A DNA stretch of 64,000 nucleotides from Myxocyprinus asiaticus (GCF_019703515.2 NC_059351.1:20475001-20539000), one strand, 5' to 3'. Shown: positions 26,761 to 39,479, numbered from the stretch's first letter. Notes: generated by a model not told the origin, from the sequence alone. Numbers and translations are program-made.

Positions 26761-28918
26761 GTGCAGCGTAGTTCAGCGGGAAGACTAGCAGATGTACATC
26801 ATCGCACCATTAGCTAGGTAACTCCTAGCCAATCACATGTAAGCCAATGCTTTATATGTCTGCTCACAATCTATTACATTGCTGTTTCAGTGTGCTAACA
26901 CGGCAACATCATACTATAGCACAGTCTGATGTCGAGTCCATTTCGCTCTCTGACTAGCTAACATCCAGCTATGGACACGGACTTATTCACTGCTCCTTAC
27001 CTTTAATCCAGAATCAACAGTCCTCGCGCAACACACGTCTGCAAATTTCCAGACACTCAGTGGGATCGCGCCGTCTCAGAATCATAATAGACATGTACCG
27101 ACCTCTCCAGGCCACAGGCAAACCAGTGCACAGAACATCTCTGGAAGCCCGCCTTCCCTTCCCAATGACGCCGTCTCTTCATCTCAACTTCTGCCCACAT
27201 CAAACCCATGGGGAGTAAACAATCAGCAAACCCGGATCTTCATCCATATCTCATTTACTTAGGAGATCTCCCTCAATCGAGCCACCACATCCGCAATCGG
27301 AATGCACGACCTGGCACGGAAGGAGTGCGCTCCTCGCCAAGTCTGTCAAAATCATTGGCTCAGGCAGCAGCTGATTTCCATCAGAAATAAGCTAAGTTCT
27401 TATTCCATCAAATGCATTCAGATTTAGTCATGGGTCTATGCCTTCTGTTGCCTATGCTGTCTCTTCATCATAACACATCTGCATCAATATCAAAAGGCAA
27501 TATTTCATGTCAACAACGCATTCGCTCAGGGCAGCTCTCATCAGCAGTAGGCAGTAGGATCCGTTCCTCTGGACATCACAGTACTGGATAGGTGTTCTTG
27601 CAGCAGATAACAAAATTCAGTCCACTGGAGCTGCATGTCATGGACCATGCATGGTCTGCTGGTTTTACGGGCTAAAATACAATAAAAAATATAAAATAAA
27701 AAAAGGCAGATATCAAAGACGCTTTCAAAATCATGCCCATTCACCCCGCCGACTGGCCCCTCTCCGGTGGCACATTTTACTTTGCTGTCCAACTCGCTTT
27801 GGGTGCAGAAGTAGCCCTCACATTTTAATTCTCTATCGGAAGGCCTATGCTGGATCCTTCTCAATCACTTTAAGCTCCCCTTAGTACTATACCTGCTCGA
27901 TGATTTCCTGCTCATCGATCACCCCGCTGCCCACAACCCTATTTTTGGACATTCTATCGAGCTTTTTTCACAAGTTGGGTGTTCCCCTCTCAAGTGAAAA
28001 AACGACGGGCCCTGCCATGTCTCTCGAATTTCTCGGCATTATGCTCGATTCTCTAAACATGCAAGCTTCCCTGCCTAAAGATAAACTCGACAGGATCAGG
28101 TCTATTTGCACGTCGTTCTCCGGTCAGTTTGGGTCAGTCACGTCGCCATTATCATATGGCTCTACGCTACCTTGTTCATCTTTCGGCAAAGATATTCAAA
28201 CAACTCTTCCTTCGTTGGAGGGTTTTCATAATCAAATGTTGTTTATCTTTCAACAAAGATACTGCACAACAATGCTGGCCTAACGTAGGGCCTCATACTA
28301 CGTTGTTCATCTTTGGCAAAGATTCTGCACAACCAGGGGCTCCTTGACAGAGGGCCCAAAATCGCACTCAAGGACAAGGACAAAATAAAAAATTAAAAAA
28401 AGACAAGGACAAAATCAACTCAAAGAAAGAAGAAGAAAAAAAATAAAAAAATAATCCGGACAAGGACAAAGTCAAAGTCGAGGAGAAAAAAAAAATAAAT
28501 AAAAAAAATAAATAAAAATAAAATAAAAAATAAATTTTTTAAATAAATAAAATGCACGGCTTTTCCTATTGCAAAGGTATTGCACAACCATGCCAGAGAT
28601 ATTGCACATTTCATGTCAAATGTAGGTGTTCACATCTCTTTATTTTTTTTCTCTTCTCCAAAATGAACGCCTAACACCAGACCTGGTTTGTACCTGACTG
28701 GATCTTCTCTTTTGGGGGTAGTATTCTATTTTCTCTCTCTTTTGGGGTAGGCTCCTCACCCCTGCCTCCTATCTCCGGCAGGATATGACGGTTCCAAGAA
28801 CTTCTTTGGACCGCCAGACGGGGCTTACGCCAAAGAGAGACATTACATTTCTGTTTTATACTCATCAAATAAATGTCATCTTAATCTCACTGAAGTCTGC
28901 GAGTCTTCCTGATAGAAA
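26761..28918 (+). mobile_element. DIRS/Ngaro-like retroelement nested in the 5' LTR
   Basis: A 2.16-kb insertion between TGTAA (26756-26760) and CGTAA (28919-28923), both derived from one CGTAA in the LTR. Its ends are inverted relatives: GCGGGAAGACTAGCAG near the left, and the complement of CTGCGAGTCTTCCTG at the right. Near 27890-27910 a reverse-transcriptase catalytic motif reads LLDDFLLID. It is followed, after a frameshift, by LGVPLSSEKTTGPAMSLEFL and LPKDKLDRI (27960-28100), a thumb pattern I associate with tyrosine-recombinase retroelements. Most of RT, RNase H and the recombinase are deleted. An A-rich stretch fills 28380-28560. A short duplication is unexpected for DIRS, so the class is tentative. 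Confidence 0.5.
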
Positions 28919-29626
28919 CGTAAAGTTTAATGATAAAACTCAACATAAAACAAACATAAACGCAGACACACATGCAATGCGGCCGCGTGCATCTCTCTCT
29001 CTCTCTCGAACTGGCACCTCCGGCTAGTCTTTATCCCCCTCCCAGCTGATTAGCCCGATTCAGGGCTGGCCATGTGTCCTCACGGCCCGGCCCTGCCCTC
29101 CTCCTCGTCACACTCCTCCATCCACTCAGGCCAGGGAAACCCCTGGCGTGATGCACTCCCCTCCCTTCCTGGGGTGGGGTTGCCCTTCCAGCCGTGCCTG
29201 CCGGCAGGTCTTCCCCGCCTTTTGGAGCCCTGGGAGAGATGAGGGGAGGGAAAGGGAAAGAGCAAGGCGGAGCGACAGAGAGAGAGAGAAATCTTGCTCG
29301 CCGGCTCCCGGACGCTCTGTCGCCCAGACCTCAACCGCTCCTCCCCTTCTTCGGCGGACGGCAGCAGTTCCTCCGGCTCTCGACAGCCGGCAGCGACCCC
29401 TCTGTCCCCAGGCAGATGGCTGCGGCTGCTCCTTTGGCGGACAGCAGCAGCGAGGACTCAATGACCGCGCATCCCTCCTCCATCCCGGGTTTTGCCACCA
29501 GTGTAATGAGGTAAGGTGGGCAAGGAGGAGGTGGGAACCGACTAAACAGTCAACGTAAAGTTTAATGAATAAACTCAACATAAAACAAACATAAACAAAC
29601 ACAGACACACATGCAATGCGGCTGCG

Positions 29627-29872
29627 TGGGGCAGTGGTGGCTCAGTGGTTGAGGCTCTGGGTTACTGACCAGGTCGGGGGTCCAAGCCCAAGCACCGCCA
29701 AGATGCCACTGTCAGGCCCTTGAGCAAGGCCCTTGACCCTATCTGCTCCAGGGGCGCCGTATCATGGCTGACCCTGCGCTCTTCCCCAGCTTAGCTAGGA
29801 TATGTGAAAAAAAAAAGTATTTCACTGTAACCTCACTGTAATCTCACTGTGACAAAAAATAAAGGCTTCTTC
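29627..29872 (+). mobile_element. tRNA-derived SINE inserted in the 3' LTR
   Basis: The block starts GGGGCAGTGGTGGCTCAGTG with an RNA polymerase III A-box (TGGCTCAGTGG, about 29637) and a B-box-like GGGGTCCAAGCCC at 29677-29689. A body including CCTTGAGCAAGGCCCTTGAC, known from several fish SINE families, follows. It ends in TTC repeats. The same LTR position in the 5' copy (about 28983) lacks it, which proves that it is an insertion. Confidence 0.75.
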
Positions 29873-29991
29873 TTCTCTCTCGAACTGGTGCCTCCGGCTA
29901 GTCTTTATTCCCCTCCCGGCTGATTAGCCCAATTCAGGGCCGGCCGTGTGTTCTCACGGCCCGGCCCCGCCCTATTCCTCGTCACAAGGCC

Positions 29992-31015
29992 TCGCAATGG
30001 TAAAAGACCTATTGAATATAATTAGATGGCAGAAAGAACTATTACAACCTTTCTAAACCCCTGTAACACTGCAACAAATTGTTTGGCATTAGTGGGAGGA
30101 AAAGGTTTGTTGCAATGGACGTGCAAAGTGGGTCCATTTTGACTGCTGTAAAAAGCATTATAGATTCTATTATGAAATAGGCATGTACTAAAATTGTAAC
30201 TCTAAAATGTACACTGTTGATTTCATACAAGCAGAATAAATCAGAAATTGTTGTAATATAGTTGAGATATTGTAAAATGTTAAAAGTGATTGAAATAAAT
30301 GTAAATTGAGACATCCTTCGCCAATGTTTGCCAAGTTTTTTTACTTTTTTTTTATTATTTAATATTTTTTCATCTATAAAATATGATGTTACTCCATTAA
30401 TATTTATTGTATTTCATTTTTGTCCCTATCTTTATACACTTTGGGACCACAATAAAACATATTTTCGTTAAGGGGGTCATTAGTGGTGTTGTACACTAAT
30501 CAAGAATGTATGCATTTTGAATGGTTTTCAATGTGGGTCAAAAATGACCCGAAGGACAAAAGGAGGGTGCAGTTTATTAAGACAATAGGAGGGATAAACA
30601 CATTTTTTAAAGTAAAAAAAAAATAATAATAAAAAAAAAATAAATAGAATAATATATTTAAATATCATGATTTTTTGAGTCAATAATATCAAAACATTTT
30701 CTCAGGGTTTACACCACATGACATTAACAGAATGTGCATTTTCATAAAAATGTCAAAATATAGGATATTTTTTTAAAACTTTACACTCTGGGTCTTAAAG
30801 GTTTAAAGGGATCTCTGTTTTATGTTTTTTGTCAACATAAACAACAGAATGTTTGTTACACCACATGACTTTGATGTGATTGACAAAAGTTTTTCAAATA
30901 TAAATCATATTTTACTGCTTAATTTAAAAAATATATTAATACAATATTTTTCTGCACTACTCATGCCAACTTTATTTTTTTTTTTCAAGAATTTCAGCTT
31001 TAAATGAGATACTGA

Positions 31016-31052
<37 letters not shown>

Positions 31053-33831
31053 TATTATTTCTTGTGACATATGACATATTTTACTTAAAGCCCCAGAAAT
31101 ATATCAAAATGAAAACATGGCAATTAATTATAAACATATTCCAGGTATTTCTTCATTGTTTTCCTTTTACTAATCAAAATGATAAAAAGAAAACATTTTC
31201 TTGGGAATATTGCATGAATTAGCCATCTTTTTTTTTCTTTTCTTTTTTTTTTTGTCCTCAATATCACTAATATCTAATATCCCTAGCAAAATCCATTTCC
31301 CTAATGACATCAACTTACGGAAGTGACATCACTTTGGTGGGAAACAACAGCACAAAGTATAATCAAAAGATTTGATGAATTCTGTAAAGTGTTCTGGTGT
31401 ACGTTGTATTGTCTCCCTCTAAAACATTCCTTCGTGTTGGTTAAAATTACATAAATCACTCTGGCAATATTACAATTTCATCAACATAATTAACTTGTAT
31501 ACACCCTCATGTAAGTTAACTGTTAATCCCTCACTAAGCAATGGGTAACTTTAGCTCTTTATTTCCATTCTGATCATTTTCTTACCATTCTCATTTTCTT
31601 TGTGTATATAATTAAGGTATAATTAATAAAGTGTCCGAGCTTGACCAGACAACATTTCAAAAAGGTCTTGTACCCATTTATGAAAATATTTCCTTAAATT
31701 ACAACACAAGCATATTCACTGTTTTAAAAGTTAGAGTTAAAAATGTACTGCATAACAGGAATGAATCAACTATGGGTACCATGGTAAAATTTTGTAAGGC
31801 ACAATATGGACAACTATTTGTACAGCCACTTAAAGGGGCATTCAGTAGTTCTCTAGCTAGTGTTAGCATTGCTCTTCTTCGTGTTCTTTAAGTATCGATA
31901 CGACAGTGGTGTTATATGCTGTACTGCCATCTATCGATGTGGATCAGCATGATCGTCTCTGCTGCCTCCACCAGCTTTGAATATCATTTGCATCTGGAAA
32001 ATGTCAGAGTTTGAGGTAATTATTAAAGTTTTTTATTACTACTATAATATAATTGCTTTGCCTAAAAACAAATGTCAGAATTCAAGCGAACAGACTTATA
32101 CAGTTAAGGACAGATTAATAATCTTTGGAGACTGTCTACTTTTCCACATTATTTCTAAAGACAGTTATTACCTTTATTAGAGAACTGCTTAGTGTGAAAT
32201 AAACCTCAATTATCTAGCGATATAGAATGTTAAGGTAAAGGAAAGATTGGAATTGTTTTTGATGATCAAATTTAGCATGTTCATGAATACTGTATTTGAA
32301 GAACTCGTTTTGTTTCCAAGCGAACCAACGTCATGGTTTAGTCAAAATCCACAACAATCACTGTGCCAAGCTACTAACCAAATGAAGACATTTCATAAAG
32401 GTGGAGGTATATGGGCCCCCTTACTATAGCTGTGATAACAAAGAAAATAAAATTACATGTTGCTTTCCGGTTGCATTTGTAAACACAGCTGAAAACTGTC
32501 CATTACTAACATTCGTTGACTACACCCGTAATTTTAAAAAGTTTGAGGGAAACTTGCATGAGTTTTCTGTAAATTCCACTGATGCTATTTTAGAGAGTGG
32601 TCTAAACCATTAATAATGTCTTACCTGTCCAACAAACAAGAAGCAACATCGGCATCACTACTCATGTTTTTCTCCGTCATCAAATCTTTCCACCGTGTAT
32701 GCCATACCGATGTTTACTAGTTTTTTGCAGGATTTGTACAGATGTTTCAAAGTTAAATTCAAGGACTTTTAAGGCCTTTTCAAGCACATTTTTATTTGTT
32801 TTCAAGTACTATGCTCGAGATGCCATTAAAACAAATAATTTATTTGTTAATTCTAAATAAAATAATTGTATTCATTAAGTTAATTTATTTTTATAAAACA
32901 CCACTTATTACAAGTACCACATATCTCAATGTGCATCTTTAACTACATATTCTCACAGTAACAATTCTTGGTTCATTCATGATGAAATTGATGTGCAATT
33001 GTAGTGTGCTCCCTTAAAACACACTTCACTTTCCAACAAAAGTGAATAACTGGGTCCGTAAACAGTAGTCCATTTGACTAAAGTGCTATGTTCCATGTTT
33101 TCTAAAGTCACACAACAGATTTATGTGAGGAACTGACCGAAATTGCAAATGGGTCATTCTCAAGAAATGTTGACTTTCCAACTTACAAATCAGTTTTTGC
33201 CCATCAACGCTGAGGGTAAATATTTTGTAACATGTTGACATTATTTTTATTCATAAATGACAACTTGACTGTTGTTCTTTCTTGTATTATTTAATTTTGT
33301 TTCACGAATGAAGCAAGTTAACACTAATGAGGGTTAAGTGGGTTACAACACCTAATTTTGAGGGTTAAATGGGTTACAACACCAAAACATTTTTGTGTGT
33401 GAAAATGTTAGTTAAAATGTGAATTAATAACTTTTTAACATGCTGGGAAAAATCACTATATGCATATTTAAGCAGCCTCTGTTTGACCTTAAAAATTATT
33501 TTCCACAACTTTGTATAAAAAAACATTAAAACATAAAAAGAATGTTTTAACATTGATAACACCAAAGCCATGAAATCAAGGGACAAACATTCTTTTTAAA
33601 TTATTAATAATAATTTTGTTTTGCTTTTTTTGCACACTTGTTCGGCCTTGCACTAATGCTTGTATTAAAAATAAGTACAAAATAAACACATAAATATCTT
33701 TAAATGTCATAAAAATGGTGTACCAGATGAAGGGGACAAGGATTTTTTTCAGGCAATTGACAATTTCAAATATATTTTCTAAATTATTTCATATTATTAA
33801 AGGTTAGGTTATAGAATGCTACCTTTTAATT

Positions 33832-33862
<31 letters not shown>

Positions 33863-34477
33863 TTGTTTTTGGCTATTTGAAAGCTTTTTCATAACTAAAA
33901 AAGTCAAGGGACATGTTTGTCAACATATTTTGATACTGACCCAAATGTCCTCAGAAATAACCTATTTTGTGAGACACAAAGCTTTCTTTACATAAGGGGG
34001 CGCTTGACGGCTCACAAAACTGAATCATCCATTGATCCGCATCAGAGATTATTTAGCAGAGATGGGCCACTTCTTTTAAATGAATGGGAGAAATTGGAAC
34101 GCCCAAAGGCAGCCAACAGTCAACGGATGTAGAAAGGAAGTCCCACTTACAGGTAAAAGAGCCAATCACCTTTTAGATACAGACATCGCCTGTCAATCAA
34201 CTTGACAACATGCATGCGCATTAGCTATGCAAGCCGAGAAAATTGAGTTTTTTAGCATTATCTGATGTAAAGAAGCACAATTTATGATTCCAGTACTGTC
34301 AGATTTTATTGCTGATTTGAAATATATTCTTTGATCGTAATCTTGACCAACCGTTTTTGAGATTTTAGTCTTTCTCCATTCAAGTAGATGGGAGTTGCAC
34401 TGGCATAACTGGAAATAGCCTCCTGAGAGCATTCCAAAGATGGCCAACAGTGGACTGACTTGCTAGAAAGTTTTGGG
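29992..34477. other. Intergenic, no gene recognised
   Basis: Very AT-rich DNA. Simple repeats include (ATT)n at 31018-31052 and (TTTA)n at 33826-33864. Short open frames show no recognisable family. One possible minus-strand first exon at 32625-32665 is listed separately. Confidence 0.5.
32625..32665 (-). other. Possible isolated first coding exon (13 codons), unknown gene
   Basis: On the minus strand an ATG opens MSSDADVASCLLD, followed immediately by a perfect donor (CAG|GTAAGA). It looks like a short first coding exon, but no following exon was identified at lower coordinates, and the surrounding DNA looks repetitive. It could be chance or part of an unrecognised transposable element. Confidence 0.2.
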
Positions 34478-35133
34478 TGCTTTCACACTTGGTTCGATTG
34501 CTTGGACCTAACCCGAGTTTGTTCATATTTTTTGGGTTCGAACCGCAGTCCGATTACGTCATCAACTTGAGTACAAGCGGGAGCTGTTTACTAATGTAAC
34601 TAGGAAACAGCTCAAGAAGACATCAGCTTCGCTGTGTTATTGAAGTATTCATCTCTTTGGATTTACCACCAAAACTTTACATGCACAAAATGACAGTTAT
34701 GTTTCTCTGCCATGGATGCATTGAATGTGCAATGATGTGAAGAATATTAGCGTTTGTCTGTCACGAGCCCGCGGATGCGTTGCAAGAGATGTGAAGACTG
34801 TGAGCTGCTCCCTAAAGGTGATTAATTTGGACACAAGCTGGTACGAGAAATTCATTAAACCATAATAATTGTGATTGGGAGCCTGCAAAGATGCGCATTA
34901 TACATCATCAGTAAGGGTTCGCTTCTGCGATTTGGTACGACTGCGTTCATATTAGCAGCGAACCACACCGGAGTTCCCATGAACCGTACCCCAGACCACC
35001 TTTTCAAGTGGACTCAGGTGTGGTTCACGTGTGCGTTCCCGAGTTCAGAAAACAGCATTCACACCACCCAAACGAACTGAACTTTGACGTCATTCGAACT
35101 CGGGTGCGTACCAAAAGTGCTAGTGTGAAAGCA
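34478..35133. mobile_element. MITE-like element with TGCTTTCACACT ends
   Basis: A 656-bp block begins TGCTTTCACACT and ends AGTGTGAAAGCA, a perfect 12-bp inverted pair. The interior carries words such as ggttcgaaccgcagtccga and accacaccggagttcccatg. It has no coding capacity. A clear target duplication was not seen, so the superfamily is open. Confidence 0.6.
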
Positions 35134-35469
35134 TGCTTTGTCTGCATTCAAATCTCATGACGTTTTACATCTCATCTAATTTTTTCCACTCTGGAGAGTA
35201 ATTTGTAATTAAAACTGATAGTTTCAATGATTCATACTTGTTAAATCTGCCACAGCAGTATCTATAAAATAATTTTATTAATCCTCCAGTAACAATTGAT
35301 TGTGATTGGCCCATTCTGAACAGCGCTGCCATAAGTAACAGGTGTCATCGTGTTTTACCGAAAATCAATAAATACATTTAATTTATTAAATGGTTTAAGC
35401 AACATATTTAACGATTTTCTATAAATCAATCACTTTGTAAGCACATCTTGGTAAAAATGTATTTATTTA

Positions 35470-35705
35470 TTTTTATTTTTTTCAATTTGGAATGCCCAAT
35501 TCCCAGTGCGTTTTTAAGTCCTCGTGATCGCGTAGTGATTCGCCTCAATCCGAGTGGAGGAGGATGAATCCCAGTTGCCTCCGCGTCTGAGACCATCAAC
35601 CCGTGCAACTTATCACGTGGCTTGTTGAGCACGTTGCCACGGAGACATAGCGCTTGTGGAGGCTTCACGCCATCCACCGCGGCATCCGCGCTCAACTTGC
35701 CGCTG
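35470..35705 (-). repeat. Truncated dispersed fish repeat (SINE-like)
   Basis: A moderately CpG-rich block in AT-rich surroundings, containing tttggaatgcccaattccca, ccgcgtctgagaccatcaac and ggagacatagcgcttgtgga. I associate this text with a tRNA-related repeat widespread in cyprinid-type genomes, of which the tRNA-like end is missing here. Confidence 0.45.
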
Positions 35706-37133
35706 ACCAGTTCAATGATTCGAGGTTTCTACTATTTAAAACTACATTGTGTTTTGCAAAATAAATAACTAATTAATAGCATTATATGGGCTATCTCACA
35801 ATGATTTATAATCATTTACTCTGAACCCTGTTATTCAGTTAATACAGCCATGAGTTTCCGATGCTGCAGTACATGGGGGAAAAGGTCACGGCAATGAAGA
35901 GACTATTCAGTTGTTGTTGTTTACTCATTATGAATCCTTTATTATACCCACACTGAAAAAAAGTGACATGTAAAACTAGGTAGCAATTTGTAACAACTTG
36001 CAAACAATTTTACTGGGTAATTTTTTATTATATTAATTGGATTTAAGTTCCTTCCATTTGAATGGTCCATGTGGATGAATTAGTCTTCCTCAAATCTACT
36101 CTTTTTATCTCCAATTTATGTGCAGAATGTTTCATAGTCTTTTCATTTTTTAAAAACAAATGTTAAAAGTTCTGCTGGAGAATCCTCATCGTATTCACCC
36201 TTCCAGCTGTGAACTTTCTGGAGGGTTTCAGTTTGGTCCTCTTTGTTCATTGAAAGGACAGTGGGAAGTCTTAATGTCAATAAAATGCTTTCCTGCAGTT
36301 AAGAAGAAAGTATGGTCAAAGTATTTAGTGTATACTGATGTTACCAAGTAATGCTTCAAACTTGTAGAGCATTTACAGTACATCATTAATAAATAGATAT
36401 AGATTTTTAAACAATGAATACTGTCTATCAATATTTGTGTCATTCAACACTTTAGTAGTGGGAATGTGATTATATGAGCACTAACACTCTTGCATTGAGA
36501 GTCTAAATAATATTCACTTTAATGTAAAATATCACTTAAACAAATGGTTGTAACAATTCTCTTGACAGAGCATGATCAGTACATAGCCTATCATTTTTAT
36601 CAAATGTGTTCTGTGAGTGTATAAAAGCTGCTTTATGTTTCAGTAGTGAAGTGATGCTGTATAGTCTTATGATCAAGAAAAAGAAAAATACCTTTATGAT
36701 ATTACATGTGTAAGGCCAAATGAGATTTATATGGTTGTTTACTGCATTTCCTGCTGGATTTGAACTGTTATGTATCATTTATCAGGGAGCCCACAGTTAT
36801 CTGTCCACTTTTTATTTTTGTATTACAAAAAATCTATTCCGTTCATCTACCAGGTTTATATTCATCTCCATTTCATTTTATCGCATGCACACAATACATG
36901 TAAAATAATCTTCCAAACGTACAGAGCAAAGCTTTCTGATGTTTCTGAATGAGCTGTAAGGCCTCCGCCATCAGATGTCGCTCTTGAGCAAGTCAAGTGG
37001 GCTCAAACCACTGTATGTACCAGCATGTGTGTCTGGCTTCAATATATTTACTGCTTTAATATCCATCCACCTATTTTCTGTACCGCTTATCCTTACTGGG
37101 TCATGGGGAACCTGGTACTGTTGAATGTCTTAC
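35706..37133. other. No gene recognised; possible right flank of the Zisupton-like element
   Basis: AT-rich sequence with short, unrelated frames. If the element at 37134-43652 is complete at this end, its terminal repeats should lie here; I could not pick them out by eye. Confidence 0.4.
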
Positions 37134-38536
37134 CTCTTCTGTGCTTTCTGAGTCAGCTGTTCTGATCTCTGCAGCACTGGAAAAAAAAAGAGTACCAGGG
37201 CCACATTATATCATTACAATGATGTCAGCCTGACCTGAAAAATAATTTATGTCCCGACTGGTAGAATGGATTTAATGATGTTATACATACAATAGGTACG
37301 ATGGCCTGTACCTTTTCTTTTCCTTGTAATATCTGCTCTTCAGAAGCACAGATTCCGCCTGGTATCGGCACATGTTGCTGTTGCTTCGCAACCACTGAAT
37401 CAAAACCTACAAAATAAGTAAATACAGTATTAATAATAATGTGAAAAATGTACAGCTTTAACCACATTAAAGGTTTCGTTCTTATGTTTTCACTTAAATT
37501 GAGACTTTTAATGAAGTACTGCAGTTTGGAATCCAACAAACGGACGTTCAGTTTTAAGTGATGCTAAATGGTGTTATCCAAATACTCTAAAGTATTGACA
37601 CTCGTAGACACTTAGAGGTCTCAATGCCATTACTCGCTTATCAATTTCAATAAACTAATTGTTTATTTGGTACATTTTCCCATTAGCTTACCTCAGGCAA
37701 ATGGACATCTGTAATAAATAGCTGCTTCTCAGCTACAGTTATGGGGACTGGCAGGATTTTTTCCAATCGCTGTATAATGTCTTCTGTCTGTGGTAACAAG
37801 TAAAAAAGACACATGTAAAACTGTTTTATATACCATCCTGATAAAAACATTAACAATACATGGCTTAAAGCTGTGATATATGGGCAAAATGTGAACTGGC
37901 AAGATGACATTTTATCCATCTATTTCTGCGCTTCCCCCTCCTCTGCCTTAATGTAATGCATATGGTGAGTCTTGTCATTTTTCTTGTCCACCAGTATTCC
38001 CTTGCCCAAAAATGCTTCCTACCAAAAACATACAGTATATTCGTTTATAGGTAAATTTGGGGATACAAAGACAATTACTTAATATGCTAAACATATGAAT
38101 TGCGATATGGTATATAATTTTTAATTTGTCACATACCATTGTTTGAAATCTTTTAAAGACCAAGAGTTGTGTACAAATATCACAAAAAAAAAAAAAAAAA
38201 AAACAATGTTCCACATACCTTTATCTCATTAAATAAAGTGAAATGTTCACTGTAATGTTTTCGAAGGGCTGGATCAAACCCTCTGTGTTTCCACAGATAC
38301 ATTCTGTTTGAGAGAAAATGCCCACTCTGCAGGTTTCTTTCCAAATCCTGTGATTGTAGATGTATATTTAGATGTGGATTCAGATTTTAATCAGCATGAA
38401 CAGTATGTATAATTAGTGAATGTCATGTAGGTGGCAAAACTTTGTACTGCTCATTGGAAGAAATGTATAGCTTATTACCTTTATCTCTTCATCTGTCAGA
38501 ATGTCTTATGCTTTAACAGATTCCAGGATGTCATCT
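37134..38536 (-). pseudogene. Downstream exons of the Zisupton-like element, function unknown
   Basis: Exon 38536-38479 reads DDILESVKA, a stop, then DILTDEEIK. Exon 38347-38219 (43 codons, no defect) reads DLERNLQSGHFLSNRMYLW and FDPALRKHYSEHFTLFNEIK. Exon 38018-37925 reads EAFLGKGILVDKKNDKTHH. Exon 37787-37692 reads TEDIIQRLEKILPVPITVAE. Exon 37406-37312 reads VLIQWLRSNSNMCRYQAESV. Exon 37176-37134 reads AAEIRTADSESTEE. Splice sites are good and phases match between neighbours, so these were once one coding sequence continuing from the PHD exon. I recognise no domain. They might instead be an alternative C-terminus of the same transposon gene. Confidence 0.5.
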
Positions 38537-38714
38537 CTGTTTAAAACAAAATCATTGCCTAAATTTCACCTAAATTTGTATGTTTTGCATATCACATACA
38601 CCATAAATGACCAAATAAGTGTTGATCATTTTATTGATATAACAAAACACAACTATAACAATTATAACTTTTCAAAGGCAGCCATGGGTCTGACATGTAT
38701 GAAATTATTCTTAC

Positions 38715-38853
38715 AAATCTAGGATAAGGTTGCATCCACAAAAGAAATCCTTCGAAGTCAAGTCCCCCTCCACAACCGCACACTGAAAATGCAGCCAGTT
38801 TGCAAGACTTGCATTGGACCCAAGGGTAGTGCTTTATGTGGTCATGGAAAACA
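38715..38853 (-). pseudogene. PHD-like zinc finger exon of the Zisupton-like element
   Basis: The exon follows a caatag acceptor and ends at a perfect gtaaga donor. It first reads HYPWVQCKSC and, after a one-base slip, WLHFQCAVVEGDLTSKDFFC then GC. The pattern W-x-Q-C-x2-C, W-x-H-x2-C, F-x-C-x-C is that of a PHD finger, a module that reads histone tails. The donor joins in phase to the next exon at 38536, so the finger is internal rather than terminal. The frame slip means it cannot be translated as is. Confidence 0.6.
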
Positions 38854-39479
38854 CTATTGAAACACAGAAGTGGGACAACTTTACCAAGATTCCACAATAA
38901 CTTCTGAAGTACTATCAAGGTTGAAAAAATTCTTAATGTGTTTTTACTTTTAGTCTTAGGTGGCTATGCTATAATTGACCTTGTCATTCCTGTTGAGTGT
39001 AAAGTATTGTATAAAGTTGAGTTGAGTTGTGAATTCTATTGTACATACCTGGTTTTCCCAGTTGCTCGCTGGAACAAGCATGACTTTATTTTCCATGCCA
39101 GGCAATGGCTGCTGGGATCTGTCGTTTTTGATTCAGCTTCCTGTAGTTTAATTTCCTTTTTTTTCCATTTTTTCCATTTCTTCTTTTGGATGTGGGAACA
39201 CCTGTGTAACAAATGCCTTTGTTGTAACAGCATTTCTCTTATTACCAGAAGAGATTTTAACAAAGAGATCAGTCTAACCTCAGCATTCACATCTTTCAGC
39301 ATTTGAGTAGCATGGTGCAGATGAAGAGCCTGCATTGGTCGAGAGTCAGAGCCTCCATAGTGACCTCATGATTTATCACTTCATTTTCAGCTGCCTTTGG
39401 AGCAAAACAACAGACTTTGATGAACCCACAAACCACACATGCACTGAAGAGGAAGACAAGCAGCTCACTATCAACTCAT

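Larger units (their letters stand above)
26704..29986 (+). mobile_element. Miniature LTR retrotransposon (TRIM-like) with two nested insertions
   Basis: The outer element starts TGTAACGAGGTAAGG and ends CCTCGTCACA, and is bracketed by a perfect 5-bp duplication AGGCC (26699-26703 and 29987-29991). The 5' LTR is split: 26704-26760 and 28919-29112 surround a DIRS-like insertion. The 3' LTR is 29502-29986 and contains a SINE. Without the insertions each LTR is about 245 bp. The internal part (29113-29501) is about 390 bp, GC-rich, and encodes no gag or pol. Paired LTRs, TG...CA ends and a 5-bp duplication with no proteins fit a terminal-repeat retrotransposon in miniature, mobilised in trans. 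The long frames across the internal part occur on both strands and look like by-products of high GC. Confidence 0.75.

Noticed and set aside
29080..29608. Overlapping open frames of 84-160 codons on both strands in the GC-rich block
   Set aside because: They lie across LTR and internal sequence of the TRIM-like element. High GC content makes stops rare, and no protein motif is present.
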